Shown one piece after another: positions 15,342-24,378 of a stretch of DNA of 64,000 nucleotides (position 1 is its first letter; the number at the start of each line of letters is the position of its first letter). Source of the stretch: Planctomycetota bacterium (lineage in GTDB: Bacteria; Planctomycetota; UBA8742; UBA2392). The translations under genes and the position numbers were made by a program. The stretch lies in contig JADZFR010000037.1 of the NCBI GenBank assembly GCA_020849795.1, positions 1 through 64,000 of the forward strand. Reading direction: 5' to 3'. The notes below the pieces were generated by a model. That model ran no database searches, had not been told where the DNA came from, and saw only the letters and a program-made list of their open reading frames with translations.

Positions 15342-17120
15342 TCACTCGCGGTGAGAGGGCATGGCGGGCAGTGTAATGCGGAACGAGCTGCCGACGCCGA
15401 CTTCGCTGTTCGCTTCGACATGGCCGCCGTGCTTCAGGGCCACGTGTTTCACGATCGCGAGGCCCAAGCCGGTGCCGCCGAGTGCGCGGCTGCGGGCCTT
15501 GTCTACGCGGTAGAAGCGTTCAAACACGCGCGGCAGTGCCTCGGGCGAGATGCCGCAACCGGTGTCCTTGACCTCGACCTGCAAGTCATACGCGTTGCGC
15601 GAGACGGTGACGTCGACGCTGCCGCCGGCCTGCGTGTAGCTGACGGCATTGGTGATCAGGTTGTCCACGGCTTCGGTCATGTCTTCGTCGTTGACCAGCG
15701 CGATCGCCGGCTCGGCCATCGGGTGCATGGAGAGTTTTACGTTCTTCTGGTCGGCGACGTCGGCGTGGCGCTGGACAGACCGTGCGACCAGGTCGTTCAG
15801 GTCGATCTGCTTACGCGACTCGTCGCCCATGCCGCTTTCGAGGCGCGACAGGTTCAGGATGTCGCTGACCAGCTTGGTCAGGCGCGCCGAGTTGACCTGG
15901 ATTTTCTCCAGAAACGGGCGGCGCACCGTTTCGTCTTTGTCGGCGCCGTCGAGCAGGGTCTCGCAATAGGCGCTGATGCTGGTGAGCGGCGTCTTAAGTT
16001 CGTGGCTGACGTTGGCGACGAAGTCCTGGCGCATTTCCAGCAGCTTCTGGTCCTCGGTGGCGTCGCTGATCAGCAGCACGGCGTGGCGCTCGCCTTTGCC
16101 GGTGTCGAACAGCGGCGTGGCGACAAACGCCAGCACGCGGCGCTGGCTGTGGGTGCGGTCTTCGACCCAGATGCGCCGCGGCTCGGTCAGGTTCGGCAGG
16201 CTGGCCAGCAACTCATCGACCTCAGGCAGGCGGATGATTTCCCACAACCGGCTGCCCGCCAGTGACGACTCTTTGCTTTCCAGCATGCGGGCGGCGGCAC
16301 GGTTGTTGACGGCGATCACGCCGTCGCTGTCGACCAGCAGCAGGCCCTCGGCCATGTTGTCCATGATCGCGGACAGCTCGCGGCGGTTGGCATCGATCTG
16401 CCCGACGCGGGACTTGAGCTCGCGGCTCATGGTGTTGAACGCGGCCACCAGTTCGCCGAATTCGTCGCGGCGCGTCATCTCGATCGTGGCGTCGAGGTTG
16501 CCGCGTGCAATTTCCTGGGCTGCGCTGCGCATGGCCTCGATGGGCTTCACAATGAAGCGCGCCACCAGAAAGCTCAGGCCCAGGCCGGCCAGAAACAGCG
16601 CAGCCACGGTCAGCAGGATTGTGTGCTCGGCCACGCGCAGGCGCGCATCCACCTGGTGCAGGTGAATCGCCACACGCACGACTTGTGCCTTTTCATCGGC
16701 CGCGTAGGCCACGTACAGCATGTCACTGCGCCGGGTTTCGCTATAGCGGATGGCCGAGCCCACGCCGCGCGCAAGCGCGTCGCGCACTTCGGGCCGGTCG
16801 CTGTGGTTTTCCATGTTGGCGGCCACGGACTCGGAATCTGCAATCACGGTGCCGTCGCGCTGGATGATCGTGATGCGGGTGCCGCCGACCTCGGCCAGGT
16901 GCTGCACCTCTTGCTGGGGCGGGCGCCGACTGTTGGCAATCGCGTCGCTGACCAGGTGCGCGCGCATTTGCAGGTCGCGGGTCGATTCTGCCAGCAGGTC
17001 GGACTTGAGCCTGAACTCGATCCAGCTGCCGGCGGCGGCCAGAAACAACACGACCGCAATCGCGTTCACCGCGAACAGTCGCCACAGAAGTCGGGAACGC
17101 CAGATGCTACGCTTCTTCAA
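15342..17120 (-). CDS. phoR: Phosphate-type sensor histidine kinase PhoR
   Basis: 592 residues: TM1 (about 12-32), an extracytoplasmic sensor segment (about 33-165), TM2 (about 168-190), HAMP (about 190-243), a PAS domain (about 248-355), HisKA with the phospho-acceptor His373 in NVSHELKTPLT, and a HATPase_c domain with N, G1 (DTGCGI) and G2 (GGTGLGLAI) boxes. Its gene overlaps phoB by 14 nt and follows phoU and phoB, so PhoR is the natural assignment for the partner that phosphorylates PhoB under phosphate limitation. It lacks any visible phosphate-binding motif, as is usual for PhoR, which senses through PhoU and the Pst transporter. Confidence 0.92.
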   Translation of the reverse strand: MKKRSIWRSRLLWRLFAVNAIAVVLFLAAAGSWIEFRLKSDLLAESTRDLQMRAHLVSDAIANSRRPPQQEVQHLAEVGGTRITIIQRDGTVIADSESVAANMENHSDRPEVRDALARGVGSAIRYSETRRSDMLYVAYAADEKAQVVRVAIHLHQVDARLRVAEHTILLTVAALFLAGLGLSFLVARFIVKPIEAMRSAAQEIARGNLDATIEMTRRDEFGELVAAFNTMSRELKSRVGQIDANRRELSAIMDNMAEGLLLVDSDGVIAVNNRAAARMLESKESSLAGSRLWEIIRLPEVDELLASLPNLTEPRRIWVEDRTHSQRRVLAFVATPLFDTGKGERHAVLLISDATEDQKLLEMRQDFVANVSHELKTPLTSISAYCETLLDGADKDETVRRPFLEKIQVNSARLTKLVSDILNLSRLESGMGDESRKQIDLNDLVARSVQRHADVADQKNVKLSMHPMAEPAIALVNDEDMTEAVDNLITNAVSYTQAGGSVDVTVSRNAYDLQVEVKDTGCGISPEALPRVFERFYRVDKARSRALGGTGLGLAIVKHVALKHGGHVEANSEVGVGSSFRITLPAMPSHRE

Positions 17121-17814
17121 ATCGGTAGCCCACCCCGCGGACAGTCACGATGCAGCTTCCTAACTTACCCAGCTTTTTGCGCAACGCGGCAACGTGCACG
17201 TCAATGTTGCGCGCGGTCACAAACACGCCGGGGCCAACGACAGCATTCAGCAGCTGATCACGCGTGAACACCCGGCCCTTCTTGCGCAGCAGAAAGCTCA
17301 GCAGCTTGAACTCTGACAGCGTCAACTCAAGCACGGTGCCGTCCAGCCGGGCCTGGTGCTTGCTCAGGTCAAGCTCGATCGGGCCGGACTTCAGCAAGTC
17401 CTGCTCGCCCTCGTCCTCACGGTGCTCGACCCGGCGCAGCACAGCCTTGATGCGGGCCATCAGCTCGGTGGTACTGAACGGCTTGACGACATAGTCGTCT
17501 GCGCCCAGCGTCAGGCCCACCACCACGTCGGCCTCGGTGCCTTTGGCGGTCAGCATGATCACCAGCAGGTCGCGGGTGCGGGGGTCTTCGCGCAGTTTGC
17601 GGCAGACCTGCAGGCCGTCCATGCCGGGCAGCATCAGGTCAAGCAGGATCAGGTCGGGCAGGGTTTCGCGCGCGGCAGCCAGGCCGGCTTCGCCGGTGCC
17701 GGCGCTGGAAGTCTGGTAGTGGTGCTTCTCAAGGTTGTACTTCAAGACCTCGGTAATGTCCGGTTCGTCCTCGATGATCAGTATGCGATGGGTTTTGTTC
17801 ATGGTGGTTGCCAT
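17107..17814 (-). CDS. phoB: Phosphate regulon response regulator PhoB
   Basis: 235 residues: an N-terminal receiver domain with the acidic pocket in IIEDE, phospho-acceptor Asp59 (LILLDL), the conserved Lys in YVVKPF, and an OmpR/PhoB winged-helix DNA-binding domain in the C-terminal half (RDQLLNAV, NIDVHVAALRKKLG). It is encoded between phoU and phoR on the same strand, 2 nt from phoU. The start could be the ATG four codons later (17802). It should bind Pho boxes, and one candidate lies upstream of phoU. Confidence 0.94.
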   Translation of the reverse strand: MATTMNKTHRILIIEDEPDITEVLKYNLEKHHYQTSSAGTGEAGLAAARETLPDLILLDLMLPGMDGLQVCRKLREDPRTRDLLVIMLTAKGTEADVVVGLTLGADDYVVKPFSTTELMARIKAVLRRVEHREDEGEQDLLKSGPIELDLSKHQARLDGTVLELTLSEFKLLSFLLRKKGRVFTRDQLLNAVVGPGVFVTARNIDVHVAALRKKLGKLGSCIVTVRGVGYRFEEA

Positions 17815-17816
17815 GC

Positions 17817-18488
17817 TTATTCTGTCTGGTCCATGTGCCGCACGATATCGCCGCTCAGGATGTACAGCACCTGGTTGGCGATGTCGGTGGCGCGGTCGGC
17901 GGCACGTTCAAGGTGCCGCATCAGGTTCATCGTTTGCAGTGCCGTCTCGACCTGGTCACTGTGCTTCTCCATGACCTGGATCAGCCGTTGCGTCGTCTGT
18001 CGGTAGGCAGTGTCCACGGCCGAGTCCATATCAACGACTTCGTGGGCGCCAAGCTCGTCCAGGTTGACAAAAGCCTGCAACGCGCGGTCAAACATCTCGA
18101 CCACCCGTGCCCCGGTTGCCGCGACATCCACGTCGATCGGCAGCGGCGGCCGCGTGGCAAGAAACTTGGCGCGCTTGGCGATGCTCACGGCGGTGTCGCC
18201 GGTGTTTTCAATCAACTGGTTGATTTTCAGCGCGCTCGTCAGGTAGCGCAGGTCCTGGGCGACCGGCTGGTGCAGCGCAATGATGCGCAGGCACTCTTCT
18301 TCGACACGCACTTCCTTGGCGTCGAGGTCTTTGTCGGCTGCGGCGACGCCCTCCGCCAGGGCCACGTCGCGGGTGTTGTACGACTCCATGGACCGGCTGA
18401 GTTCGGACAGCGCCAGCTTGCCCACATGCAGCAGGTTCTTTTTCAGTTGCTCAAGCTCGCGAGCCAGGTGGTGGCCGTGCGTTGGCAT
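17817..18488 (-). CDS. phoU: Phosphate signalling protein PhoU
   Basis: 223 residues of two homologous three-helix bundles, with the PhoU metal-binding E/D motifs at equivalent places (for example INQLIENTGDTAVSIA and MRHLERAADRATDIANQ). PhoU couples the Pst transporter to PhoR, repressing the regulon when phosphate is plentiful. It is the first gene of the phoU-phoB-phoR unit, starts at the ATG at 18488 behind GAGGGA, and has a Pho-box-like element upstream. No pst genes are in the window. Confidence 0.95.
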   Translation of the reverse strand: MPTHGHHLARELEQLKKNLLHVGKLALSELSRSMESYNTRDVALAEGVAAADKDLDAKEVRVEEECLRIIALHQPVAQDLRYLTSALKINQLIENTGDTAVSIAKRAKFLATRPPLPIDVDVAATGARVVEMFDRALQAFVNLDELGAHEVVDMDSAVDTAYRQTTQRLIQVMEKHSDQVETALQTMNLMRHLERAADRATDIANQVLYILSGDIVRHMDQTE

Positions 18489-18517
18489 GTGTGTCCCTCG
18501 GGTGCAGCTATACCGAT

Positions 18518-18539
18518 GTTAAGTGAAGGACTTGTAAAG
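18518..18539 (-). promoter_or_regulatory. Pho-box-like element upstream of phoU
   Basis: Read on the minus strand, CTTTACAAGTC and CTTCACTTAAC form two 11-nt direct repeats whose 7-nt cores (CTTTACA and CTTCACT) resemble the PhoB consensus CTGTCAT. A TATAGC -10 (18507-18512) follows the 18-nt core by 9 nt, the normal Pho-promoter geometry. It suggests autoregulation of the phoU-phoB-phoR unit. Confidence 0.5.
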
Positions 18540-18704
18540 AAACTGCCAAGTGTGGAACAACTCTATTGTTGCAGGACCTCTCAGCCGCGATAAGAACGCG
18601 GCAGGCAGGGCCCGATATTGCCGGCAAGGCACGATTTCTGGCCGGTGCGGTCTGCCCCCTGTGCCCGGTGTTCGCTATCATCCGCCCACCAAACAGGAAC
18701 CAGC

Positions 18705-19706
18705 ATGGACATTGAACAGCAGGCAAAAGCATTCGCCGACACGGTCACGAAGCTGAAAGAAGAGGTCGGCAAGGTCATTGTCGGCCATACCGAGATTGTG
18801 GACAAGACGCTGGTCGGCTTCATCACCGGCGGCCACATCCTGCTTGAGGGCGTGCCCGGCCTTGGCAAGACCATGCTGGTGCGCACATTGGCCGACGCCG
18901 TCGACGTGACGTTCTCGCGCATTCAGTTTACGCCTGACCTGATGCCAGCCGACATCACCGGCACCAACATTGTCGTCGAGGAAGAGGGACGCCGCCGCTT
19001 TGAGTTCCAGAAGGGTCCGATTTTCGGCAACATCATCCTGGCCGACGAAATCAACCGCGCCACGCCCAAGACCCAGAGCGCCCTGCTGGAAGCCATGCAG
19101 GAAGCCAGCGTCACCTTTGCCGGCCACACGTTCAAGTTTGAGCAGCCGTTCTTTGTGCTGGCCACGCAGAACCCGATCGAGATGGAAGGCACCTATCCTC
19201 TGCCCGAGGCACAGCTTGACCGCTTCATGTTCAAGCTGGACGTCAAGAGCCCCAGCGTGGCCGAGCTTGCCAGGGTGCTGAGTTCCACGACCGGCGCCGA
19301 CAAGGCCCGCGCCGGCAAGGTGGTGGACGGCAAGCGCATCATGGAAATGCGCGCCCTGGCCGAGCAGGTGCCGATCGCGCAGCACCTGACCGAGTATGTG
19401 TCGCGCGTCGTGCTGGCCACGCACCCCGAAAGTACCGAAGCCGCACCGATTGTGAAGCAGTTCGTGCGCGTTGGCAGCAGCCCGCGCGGCGGCCAGGCGA
19501 TCATCCGCGGCGCAAAGATGCTGGCGCTGGCCCGCGGCCGATACAATGTGAGCGCCGACGACATTCGAGAATGCGCCTACCCGTCGTTGCGCCACCGGCT
19601 GATCCTGAACTTTGAGGGCGAGGCCGAGGGCACCAAACCCGACGAGATCATCGCTGCAGTGCTCAAACACGTGCCGGATATCCCAGAGCGAGTGCGCAAG
19701 CTGTAG
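18705..19706 (+). CDS. MoxR-family AAA+ ATPase
   Basis: 333 residues of a MoxR AAA+ ATPase: Walker A GVPGLGKT (49-56), Walker B LADEINRA, sensor ATQNPIE and the MoxR lid domain. MoxR proteins act as chaperones for von Willebrand (VWA) domain proteins or metal insertion. The expected DUF58 and VWA partner genes are not adjacent, which is unusual: the next gene is ribD. The start is the ATG at 18705 with AGGA upstream. It is divergent from phoU. Confidence 0.93.
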   Translation: MDIEQQAKAFADTVTKLKEEVGKVIVGHTEIVDKTLVGFITGGHILLEGVPGLGKTMLVRTLADAVDVTFSRIQFTPDLMPADITGTNIVVEEEGRRRFEFQKGPIFGNIILADEINRATPKTQSALLEAMQEASVTFAGHTFKFEQPFFVLATQNPIEMEGTYPLPEAQLDRFMFKLDVKSPSVAELARVLSSTTGADKARAGKVVDGKRIMEMRALAEQVPIAQHLTEYVSRVVLATHPESTEAAPIVKQFVRVGSSPRGGQAIIRGAKMLALARGRYNVSADDIRECAYPSLRHRLILNFEGEAEGTKPDEIIAAVLKHVPDIPERVRKL

Positions 19707-19766
19707 TTTCGCTACCGTCACATCGGTACGCGCGCTAGACTGCGACGCCCCGAGAGAGGTTGCACC

Positions 19767-20924
19767 ATGGCGCAGGATCGCCGCTACATGTGGCGCGCGT
19801 TGGAGCTTGCCAAGCGCGGCCAGCCTTACGTTGCCCCCAACCCCATGGTGGGCGCGGTGATCGTCAAGGACGGCCAGGTGGTCGGCGAAGGCTTTCACGA
19901 AGAGTTTGGCGGCCTGCACGCCGAGGCTAACGCCCTGCGCCAGGCCGGCAGCAACACCCAGGGCGCCACCATGTACGTCACCCTTGAGCCCTGCTGCACC
20001 GCGTTTGAAGGCAAAAAGACGCCGCCCTGTGTGCCTGCGCTGATCAAAGCCGGTCTCAAGCGCGTCGTCGTCGCCATGCCCGACCCGCACGCCAGCGTCA
20101 TGGGCCTGGGCATACGGCAGCTTGCAGACGCCGGCATCGACGTGCACGTCGGCGAGTGCGAAGAAGAAGCGCGCGAGCTGAATGCCGCCTACATTACCCA
20201 CACCGAAAAGGGCCGGCCGCTCGTCACCGCCAAGTGGGCCATGACCATGGACGGCAAGATTGCCACCCGTACCGGCGACGCTCGCTGGATCAGCAGCGAA
20301 GAATCACGCAAAGAGGTGCACTACGACCGCGGCTGCACCGGCGCGTTGATTGTCGGCCGCGGCACCGTCGAGCGCGACGACCCGAAGTTGACGGCGCGCG
20401 GCGGTATCGGGCGCCAGCCGCTGCGCGTGGTGATCGACGCAGACCTGCGCATTCCGCTTGACCGCGAACTGGTGAAGTCGGCCCGACTGGCGCCGGTGTT
20501 CATCTACTGTGCCGAAGACGCACCCGAAGAGAGGCAGGCGGCACTCGAAGACGCCGGCGTGTACCTGATACTGCTGCCGCGCCACAACAGGCACCTGCGC
20601 TGGCACGAGATTCTGCACGACCTGGGCGAGCGCGGCGTGAACAGCGCGATCATTGAGGGCGGCGGCGGGCTGTTTGCCAGCGCCTTCCAGGAGCGCGCGA
20701 TTGACCGCGTGAAGATCTTTGTCGCGCCGAAAGTGTTCGGCGGTGAAGCCGCCACGACGCCCGTGGAAGGCCCGGGAGTGCCGGACGTGGACCGGGCCAT
20801 CCGGTTTGATCACCTCAAGACCCGCACCGTCGGTCCCGACATCGTGATTGAAGGCCGCGCCGTGTATCCCGACGAAACCGGCCCAAGCCCCAGCGGCTAC
20901 TGGAAAGGCTACGAGGGCAAGTAG
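19767..20924 (+). CDS. ribD: Bifunctional riboflavin biosynthesis protein RibD
   Basis: 385 residues: an N-terminal deaminase domain with the zinc site HAEANAL (His51, Glu53), PCC (Cys76) and TPPC (Cys88), and a C-terminal NADPH-dependent reductase domain (about 150-360, VTAKWAMTMDGKIAT). It performs the deamination and side-chain reduction steps of riboflavin synthesis from the GTP cyclohydrolase II product. Between the two zinc cysteine positions there are three more residues than in the E. coli enzyme (an AFEGKK insert in place of a short loop). It stands alone, without other rib genes beside it. Confidence 0.95.
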   Translation: MAQDRRYMWRALELAKRGQPYVAPNPMVGAVIVKDGQVVGEGFHEEFGGLHAEANALRQAGSNTQGATMYVTLEPCCTAFEGKKTPPCVPALIKAGLKRVVVAMPDPHASVMGLGIRQLADAGIDVHVGECEEEARELNAAYITHTEKGRPLVTAKWAMTMDGKIATRTGDARWISSEESRKEVHYDRGCTGALIVGRGTVERDDPKLTARGGIGRQPLRVVIDADLRIPLDRELVKSARLAPVFIYCAEDAPEERQAALEDAGVYLILLPRHNRHLRWHEILHDLGERGVNSAIIEGGGGLFASAFQERAIDRVKIFVAPKVFGGEAATTPVEGPGVPDVDRAIRFDHLKTRTVGPDIVIEGRAVYPDETGPSPSGYWKGYEGK

Positions 20925-20970
20925 CCTCGATGGTGTCACCCACAAGATGCTGGGTACTGTGCGCCGTAAG

Positions 20971-21060
20971 TCATCTACTAATCGACTACTAATTGTAAAC
21001 GATTTAGTAGATAAACAGGAACTACTAAACTATAAGGTTATTAGTAGTAACTTGGTAGTT
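20971..21060. promoter_or_regulatory. AT-rich operator array upstream of the Fic gene
   Basis: Within 90 bp of unusually AT-rich DNA the motif CTACTAA/TTAGTAG occurs five times: 20975-20981, 20986-20992 (direct repeat, 11-bp period), 21004-21010 (inverted), 21022-21028 (inside ACTACTAA) and 21041-21047 (inverted, TTAGTAGT). A degenerate sixth copy lies at 21052-21060. A TATAAG -10-like hexamer (21031-21036) lies inside the array. This is the layout of repressor binding, probably autoregulation by the Fic protein, which has a C-terminal winged-helix-like region. Confidence 0.6.
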
Positions 21061-21070
21061 GAGGCTCGAC

Positions 21071-22417
21071 ATGGTCACTGTGCGGCAACCTCCAGACCCG
21101 CTCGGCACCGACGAGCGCTTTCGGCGTATCGTTGAAGCGTTTGATTCAGACGAGTTTCGCCGGGCCATGGCAAGCCCGCTGATTGCGGGCAAGTACCTGC
21201 ACTGGGACAAACTGAGATTCTACAAGCCACCCGAAGGCCTCAGCCATGAACAGTGGTGGGACGCGGTGAAGTTGGCGAGACTGGGTGGGCGGCGCGCATT
21301 GCCCCTGCTCGACGTGAACGGGAAACCATTCACGTTCATCCTGCCCGATACGGTTGAAGAGTTGCTGCACAAGTTGACGCTGGCGTTAGGTTCCAACATG
21401 CGGTTGGAGGAGCGACTCGCAACCAAAGAATCCAAAGACAAGTACCTTATCTCTTCACTGGTTGAGGAGGCCATCACCTCCAGCCAGCTGGAAGGAGCTG
21501 CTACCACGCGCAAGGTTGCCGAGCAGATGTTGCGAAGCGGCAGGAAACCACGAGACGCGCACGAACAGATGATCGTGAACAACTACCTCGCGATGCGGCG
21601 GATCAACGAGCTTGATGGCGTAGACTTGAGCGCCGAACTGGTGTTTGAACTCCACCGAATTCTCACTGAGAAAACCCTGCCCGACGAAGACCGCGGCAGG
21701 CTTCGTCTCACCGGTAAGGCTTCAGACGACATTGCTGTATACGACAACACTACCAATGAAGTGCTGCACAAGCCGCCGGCTGCGGAGGAACTGCCACAAC
21801 GAATGACAGCGATGTGCGCATTCGCTAACGGAGAGCTGAAGTCTGGGTTCGTCCACCCCATCGTGCGCGCAATTGCCTTGCACTTCTGGCTGGCGTACGA
21901 CCATCCTTTCGTTGACGGAAATGGCCGCACAGCACGTGCGCTGTTTTACTGGGCGATGAAGAGGGGTGGCTATTGGCTGTGCGAGTACGTCTCCATATCG
22001 AGTATTATCCGTAAGGCGCCTGCAAAGTACCTGCGCGCGTATCTGGAAACGGAAACTGACGAGAATGACCTCACGTACTTCGTCATCTTTCATTTGCAGG
22101 TATTGGACCGCGCCGTGACAGCCTTGGAGAGCTACATTCAAGAGCGACGCGATGAGATCCAGCGCGTCCATCTGAAACTGAAAGGCGTTGCGACACTCAA
22201 CCACCGCCAGCGCGACCTCATCCTGCACGCAGTTCGACACCCTGGTCAGGAGTACACGTTTGCGTCCCACCACAACAGTCACGGGGTGACCTACCAGACG
22301 GCCCGAAGCGACTTGCTTCATCTGGAAGAGCGGGGGTTGCTGCGGCGCGTAGTTCGCGGCCGAGAGTTCATCTTTCTCGCTCCTCCTGACCTGGAAAGTC
22401 GCCTGGCACACGGGTGA
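21071..22417 (+). CDS. Fic-domain protein (AMPylation-type) with inhibitory motif and C-terminal winged helix
   Basis: 448 residues. The N-terminal region (DUF4172-like) contains the inhibitory motif SSQLEG (about 137-142, S-xxx-E-G), which blocks ATP binding in class II Fic proteins. The Fic domain carries the full catalytic loop HPFVDGNGRTAR (about residue 278 on). The last 80 residues look like a winged-helix DNA-binding segment (TYQTARSDLLHLEERGLL). Fic enzymes transfer AMP or related groups onto Ser, Thr or Tyr of targets. The combination implies a self-regulated stand-alone enzyme rather than a toxin with a separate antitoxin. The ATG at 21071 follows GAGG, and the repeat array lies just upstream. 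Confidence 0.92.
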   Translation: MVTVRQPPDPLGTDERFRRIVEAFDSDEFRRAMASPLIAGKYLHWDKLRFYKPPEGLSHEQWWDAVKLARLGGRRALPLLDVNGKPFTFILPDTVEELLHKLTLALGSNMRLEERLATKESKDKYLISSLVEEAITSSQLEGAATTRKVAEQMLRSGRKPRDAHEQMIVNNYLAMRRINELDGVDLSAELVFELHRILTEKTLPDEDRGRLRLTGKASDDIAVYDNTTNEVLHKPPAAEELPQRMTAMCAFANGELKSGFVHPIVRAIALHFWLAYDHPFVDGNGRTARALFYWAMKRGGYWLCEYVSISSIIRKAPAKYLRAYLETETDENDLTYFVIFHLQVLDRAVTALESYIQERRDEIQRVHLKLKGVATLNHRQRDLILHAVRHPGQEYTFASHHNSHGVTYQTARSDLLHLEERGLLRRVVRGREFIFLAPPDLESRLAHG

Positions 22418-22460
22418 GGATGCTGCTGCCTTTACGGCACTCCGCCGCTACACTCCGGCC

Positions 22461-23837
22461 ATGGCCAAGAAGACCAAGCTCGTGTTTGCCTGCAAAGAGT
22501 GCGGGCACAACTCGCCCAAGTGGCTTGGCAAGTGCCCCGCCTGCGGCGCGTGGAACACCTTTGTCGAAGAAATGGACGCGGCCAGTGTGCGGCCCTCGCG
22601 CCGCGCCGCGCTGAACGAGACCACGCGGCCCCAGCGCATTGCCGACGTGGTGCCGCTGGCCGCCAGCCGCATTTCTACCGGTATCCATGAGCTTGACCGG
22701 GTGCTGGGCGGCGGCTTTGTCCCCGGCAGCTCGGTGCTGCTGGCCGGCGACCCAGGCATCGGCAAAAGCACGCTGACGCTGCAAGCCGCCCACCGGTTCG
22801 CCAAAAGCACAAAAAAAGCCGTGTTGTACGTGACCGGCGAGGAATCAGCCGAACAGGTCAAGCTGCGGGCCGAGCGCCTGAACTGTTTGGGCAACGAGCT
22901 GTTCGTGGTGGCCGAGACGAACCTGGACGCAATCCGCAACCACATTCGCGAGCTGTCGCCGGCGCTGACCATCATCGACAGCATCCAGACGCTGTATGAC
23001 CAGGAGCTGCCCAGCGCCCCGGGCAGCGTGGGACAGGTGCGCGAGTGCTGCGCCGGCGTGATCATGCTCGCCAAGTCGATCGGCATGCCGGTGATCGTCG
23101 TCGGCCACGTCACGAAAGAGGGCACTGTCGCCGGTCCGCGCACGCTGGAGCACATGGTCGACACCGTGCTCAACTTCGAGGGCGAGAAGTTTCAAGCCTA
23201 TCGGCTGTTGCGCGCAAGCAAGAACCGCTTTGGCAGTACCGGCGAACTTGGCGTCTTCGAGATGCGCCAGGAGGGCCTGGTCGAGGTCGCCAACGCGAGC
23301 AAGATCTTTCTCGACGAGTACGACAACACGCGCAGCGGGTGCGCGATCCTGCCAGCCGCCGAGGGCACGCGCGTCCTGTTAGTCGAGGTGCAGGCACTGG
23401 TAAGCCCCAGCCCGCTAAGCAGCCCGCGGCGCCGCTTTACGGGCCTGGACCAGAACCGCGCGCACATGCTGCTGGCAGTGCTGGAACGCCGCGGCGGGCT
23501 GCGGCTTTCGCAGGACGAGTGTTACCTGAACGTCGTGGGCGGTGTCACGGTCGAAGAACCGGCCGCCGACCTTGCGGCATGTTTTGCCATCGCCAGCAGC
23601 GCGAACGAGGTCAAGTTGCCGCCGGCGACGGTGTTCATCGGCGAAGTCGGCCTGGGCGGCGAGGTGCGCAGCGCCAACCTGATGCAGCAAAGACTGGATG
23701 AATCCAGCAAACTCGGGTTCACGCAGGCGGTCGTGCCCCGGCTGCGCGGCGAAAACGTGCGCGCGCCCGAAGGATTCAGGCTGATCCAGATCAACAACCT
23801 GCGCGAAGGCCTTGAGCGTTTCTATCTGGTGAAGTGA
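22461..23837 (+). CDS. radA: DNA repair protein RadA
   Basis: 458 residues: an N-terminal C4 zinc finger (CKECG and CPACG), a RecA-like ATPase with Walker A GDPGIGKST, the RadA-specific KNRFG motif (SKNRFGSTGELG) and a C-terminal Lon-protease-like domain. It processes branched recombination intermediates. The last two bases of its TGA codon (23835-23837) abut a small membrane protein gene that starts at the final A (ATG at 23837). Confidence 0.97.
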   Translation: MAKKTKLVFACKECGHNSPKWLGKCPACGAWNTFVEEMDAASVRPSRRAALNETTRPQRIADVVPLAASRISTGIHELDRVLGGGFVPGSSVLLAGDPGIGKSTLTLQAAHRFAKSTKKAVLYVTGEESAEQVKLRAERLNCLGNELFVVAETNLDAIRNHIRELSPALTIIDSIQTLYDQELPSAPGSVGQVRECCAGVIMLAKSIGMPVIVVGHVTKEGTVAGPRTLEHMVDTVLNFEGEKFQAYRLLRASKNRFGSTGELGVFEMRQEGLVEVANASKIFLDEYDNTRSGCAILPAAEGTRVLLVEVQALVSPSPLSSPRRRFTGLDQNRAHMLLAVLERRGGLRLSQDECYLNVVGGVTVEEPAADLAACFAIASSANEVKLPPATVFIGEVGLGGEVRSANLMQQRLDESSKLGFTQAVVPRLRGENVRAPEGFRLIQINNLREGLERFYLVK

Positions 23838-24199
23838 TGCAGGCTCCTGAAACTGCCAGTCGGTTTCATTACGTGGTGTTGGCTGCGGTTGCCGTCGCAA
23901 CCATTGCGGGTCTGGTTGGCTGTTTCCTTGCCTATCGCGAGATTGGTGCTGCCAGTGCGGTGCTTGCAGATCTCGGGGCGGAACTGCCAAGGCTCACAGC
24001 GTGGTGCATTTCCGGCCGGCATTTGGCCTTCACGATGCCGCTGCTCCTTTGCGCGGTGGCGCTCGCTGTCACGAGACTCGGTCGACGGCGGCCTGGGGTT
24101 GGCCTCCTGATTGCCGGCTGCATGCTGGCGTTTGCATTCGGGTGGCCCCTGTCCGTGCATTTCGCCATGGATCTGCCTCTCAGGGGCATTGGGCGCTGA
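23837..24199 (+). CDS. Small multi-pass membrane protein, unknown function
   Basis: 120 residues with three hydrophobic segments (about 14-34, 66-83 and 91-112), probably an inner-membrane protein with three TMs. The ATG at 23837 overlaps the radA stop by one base, so it is likely translated in the same transcript. No family recognised. Confidence 0.6.
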   Translation: MQAPETASRFHYVVLAAVAVATIAGLVGCFLAYREIGAASAVLADLGAELPRLTAWCISGRHLAFTMPLLLCAVALAVTRLGRRRPGVGLLIAGCMLAFAFGWPLSVHFAMDLPLRGIGR

Positions 24200-24378
24200 C
24201 TCAGGCCAGGAACCCGGCCTGCAGCATCTACAGCAGTTTCACTGATTGGAGCGCGAAGCGTAAGCGAGCGGCCCGTCCGACGCCGCGCAAGAACCATGCG
24301 GATTGTCGCCGCGTTGTGGCACCCGCGCGCAGACGCTTCGCGCTCCAGACTGCAAATCAATTGTGAAACCCACCAGTT

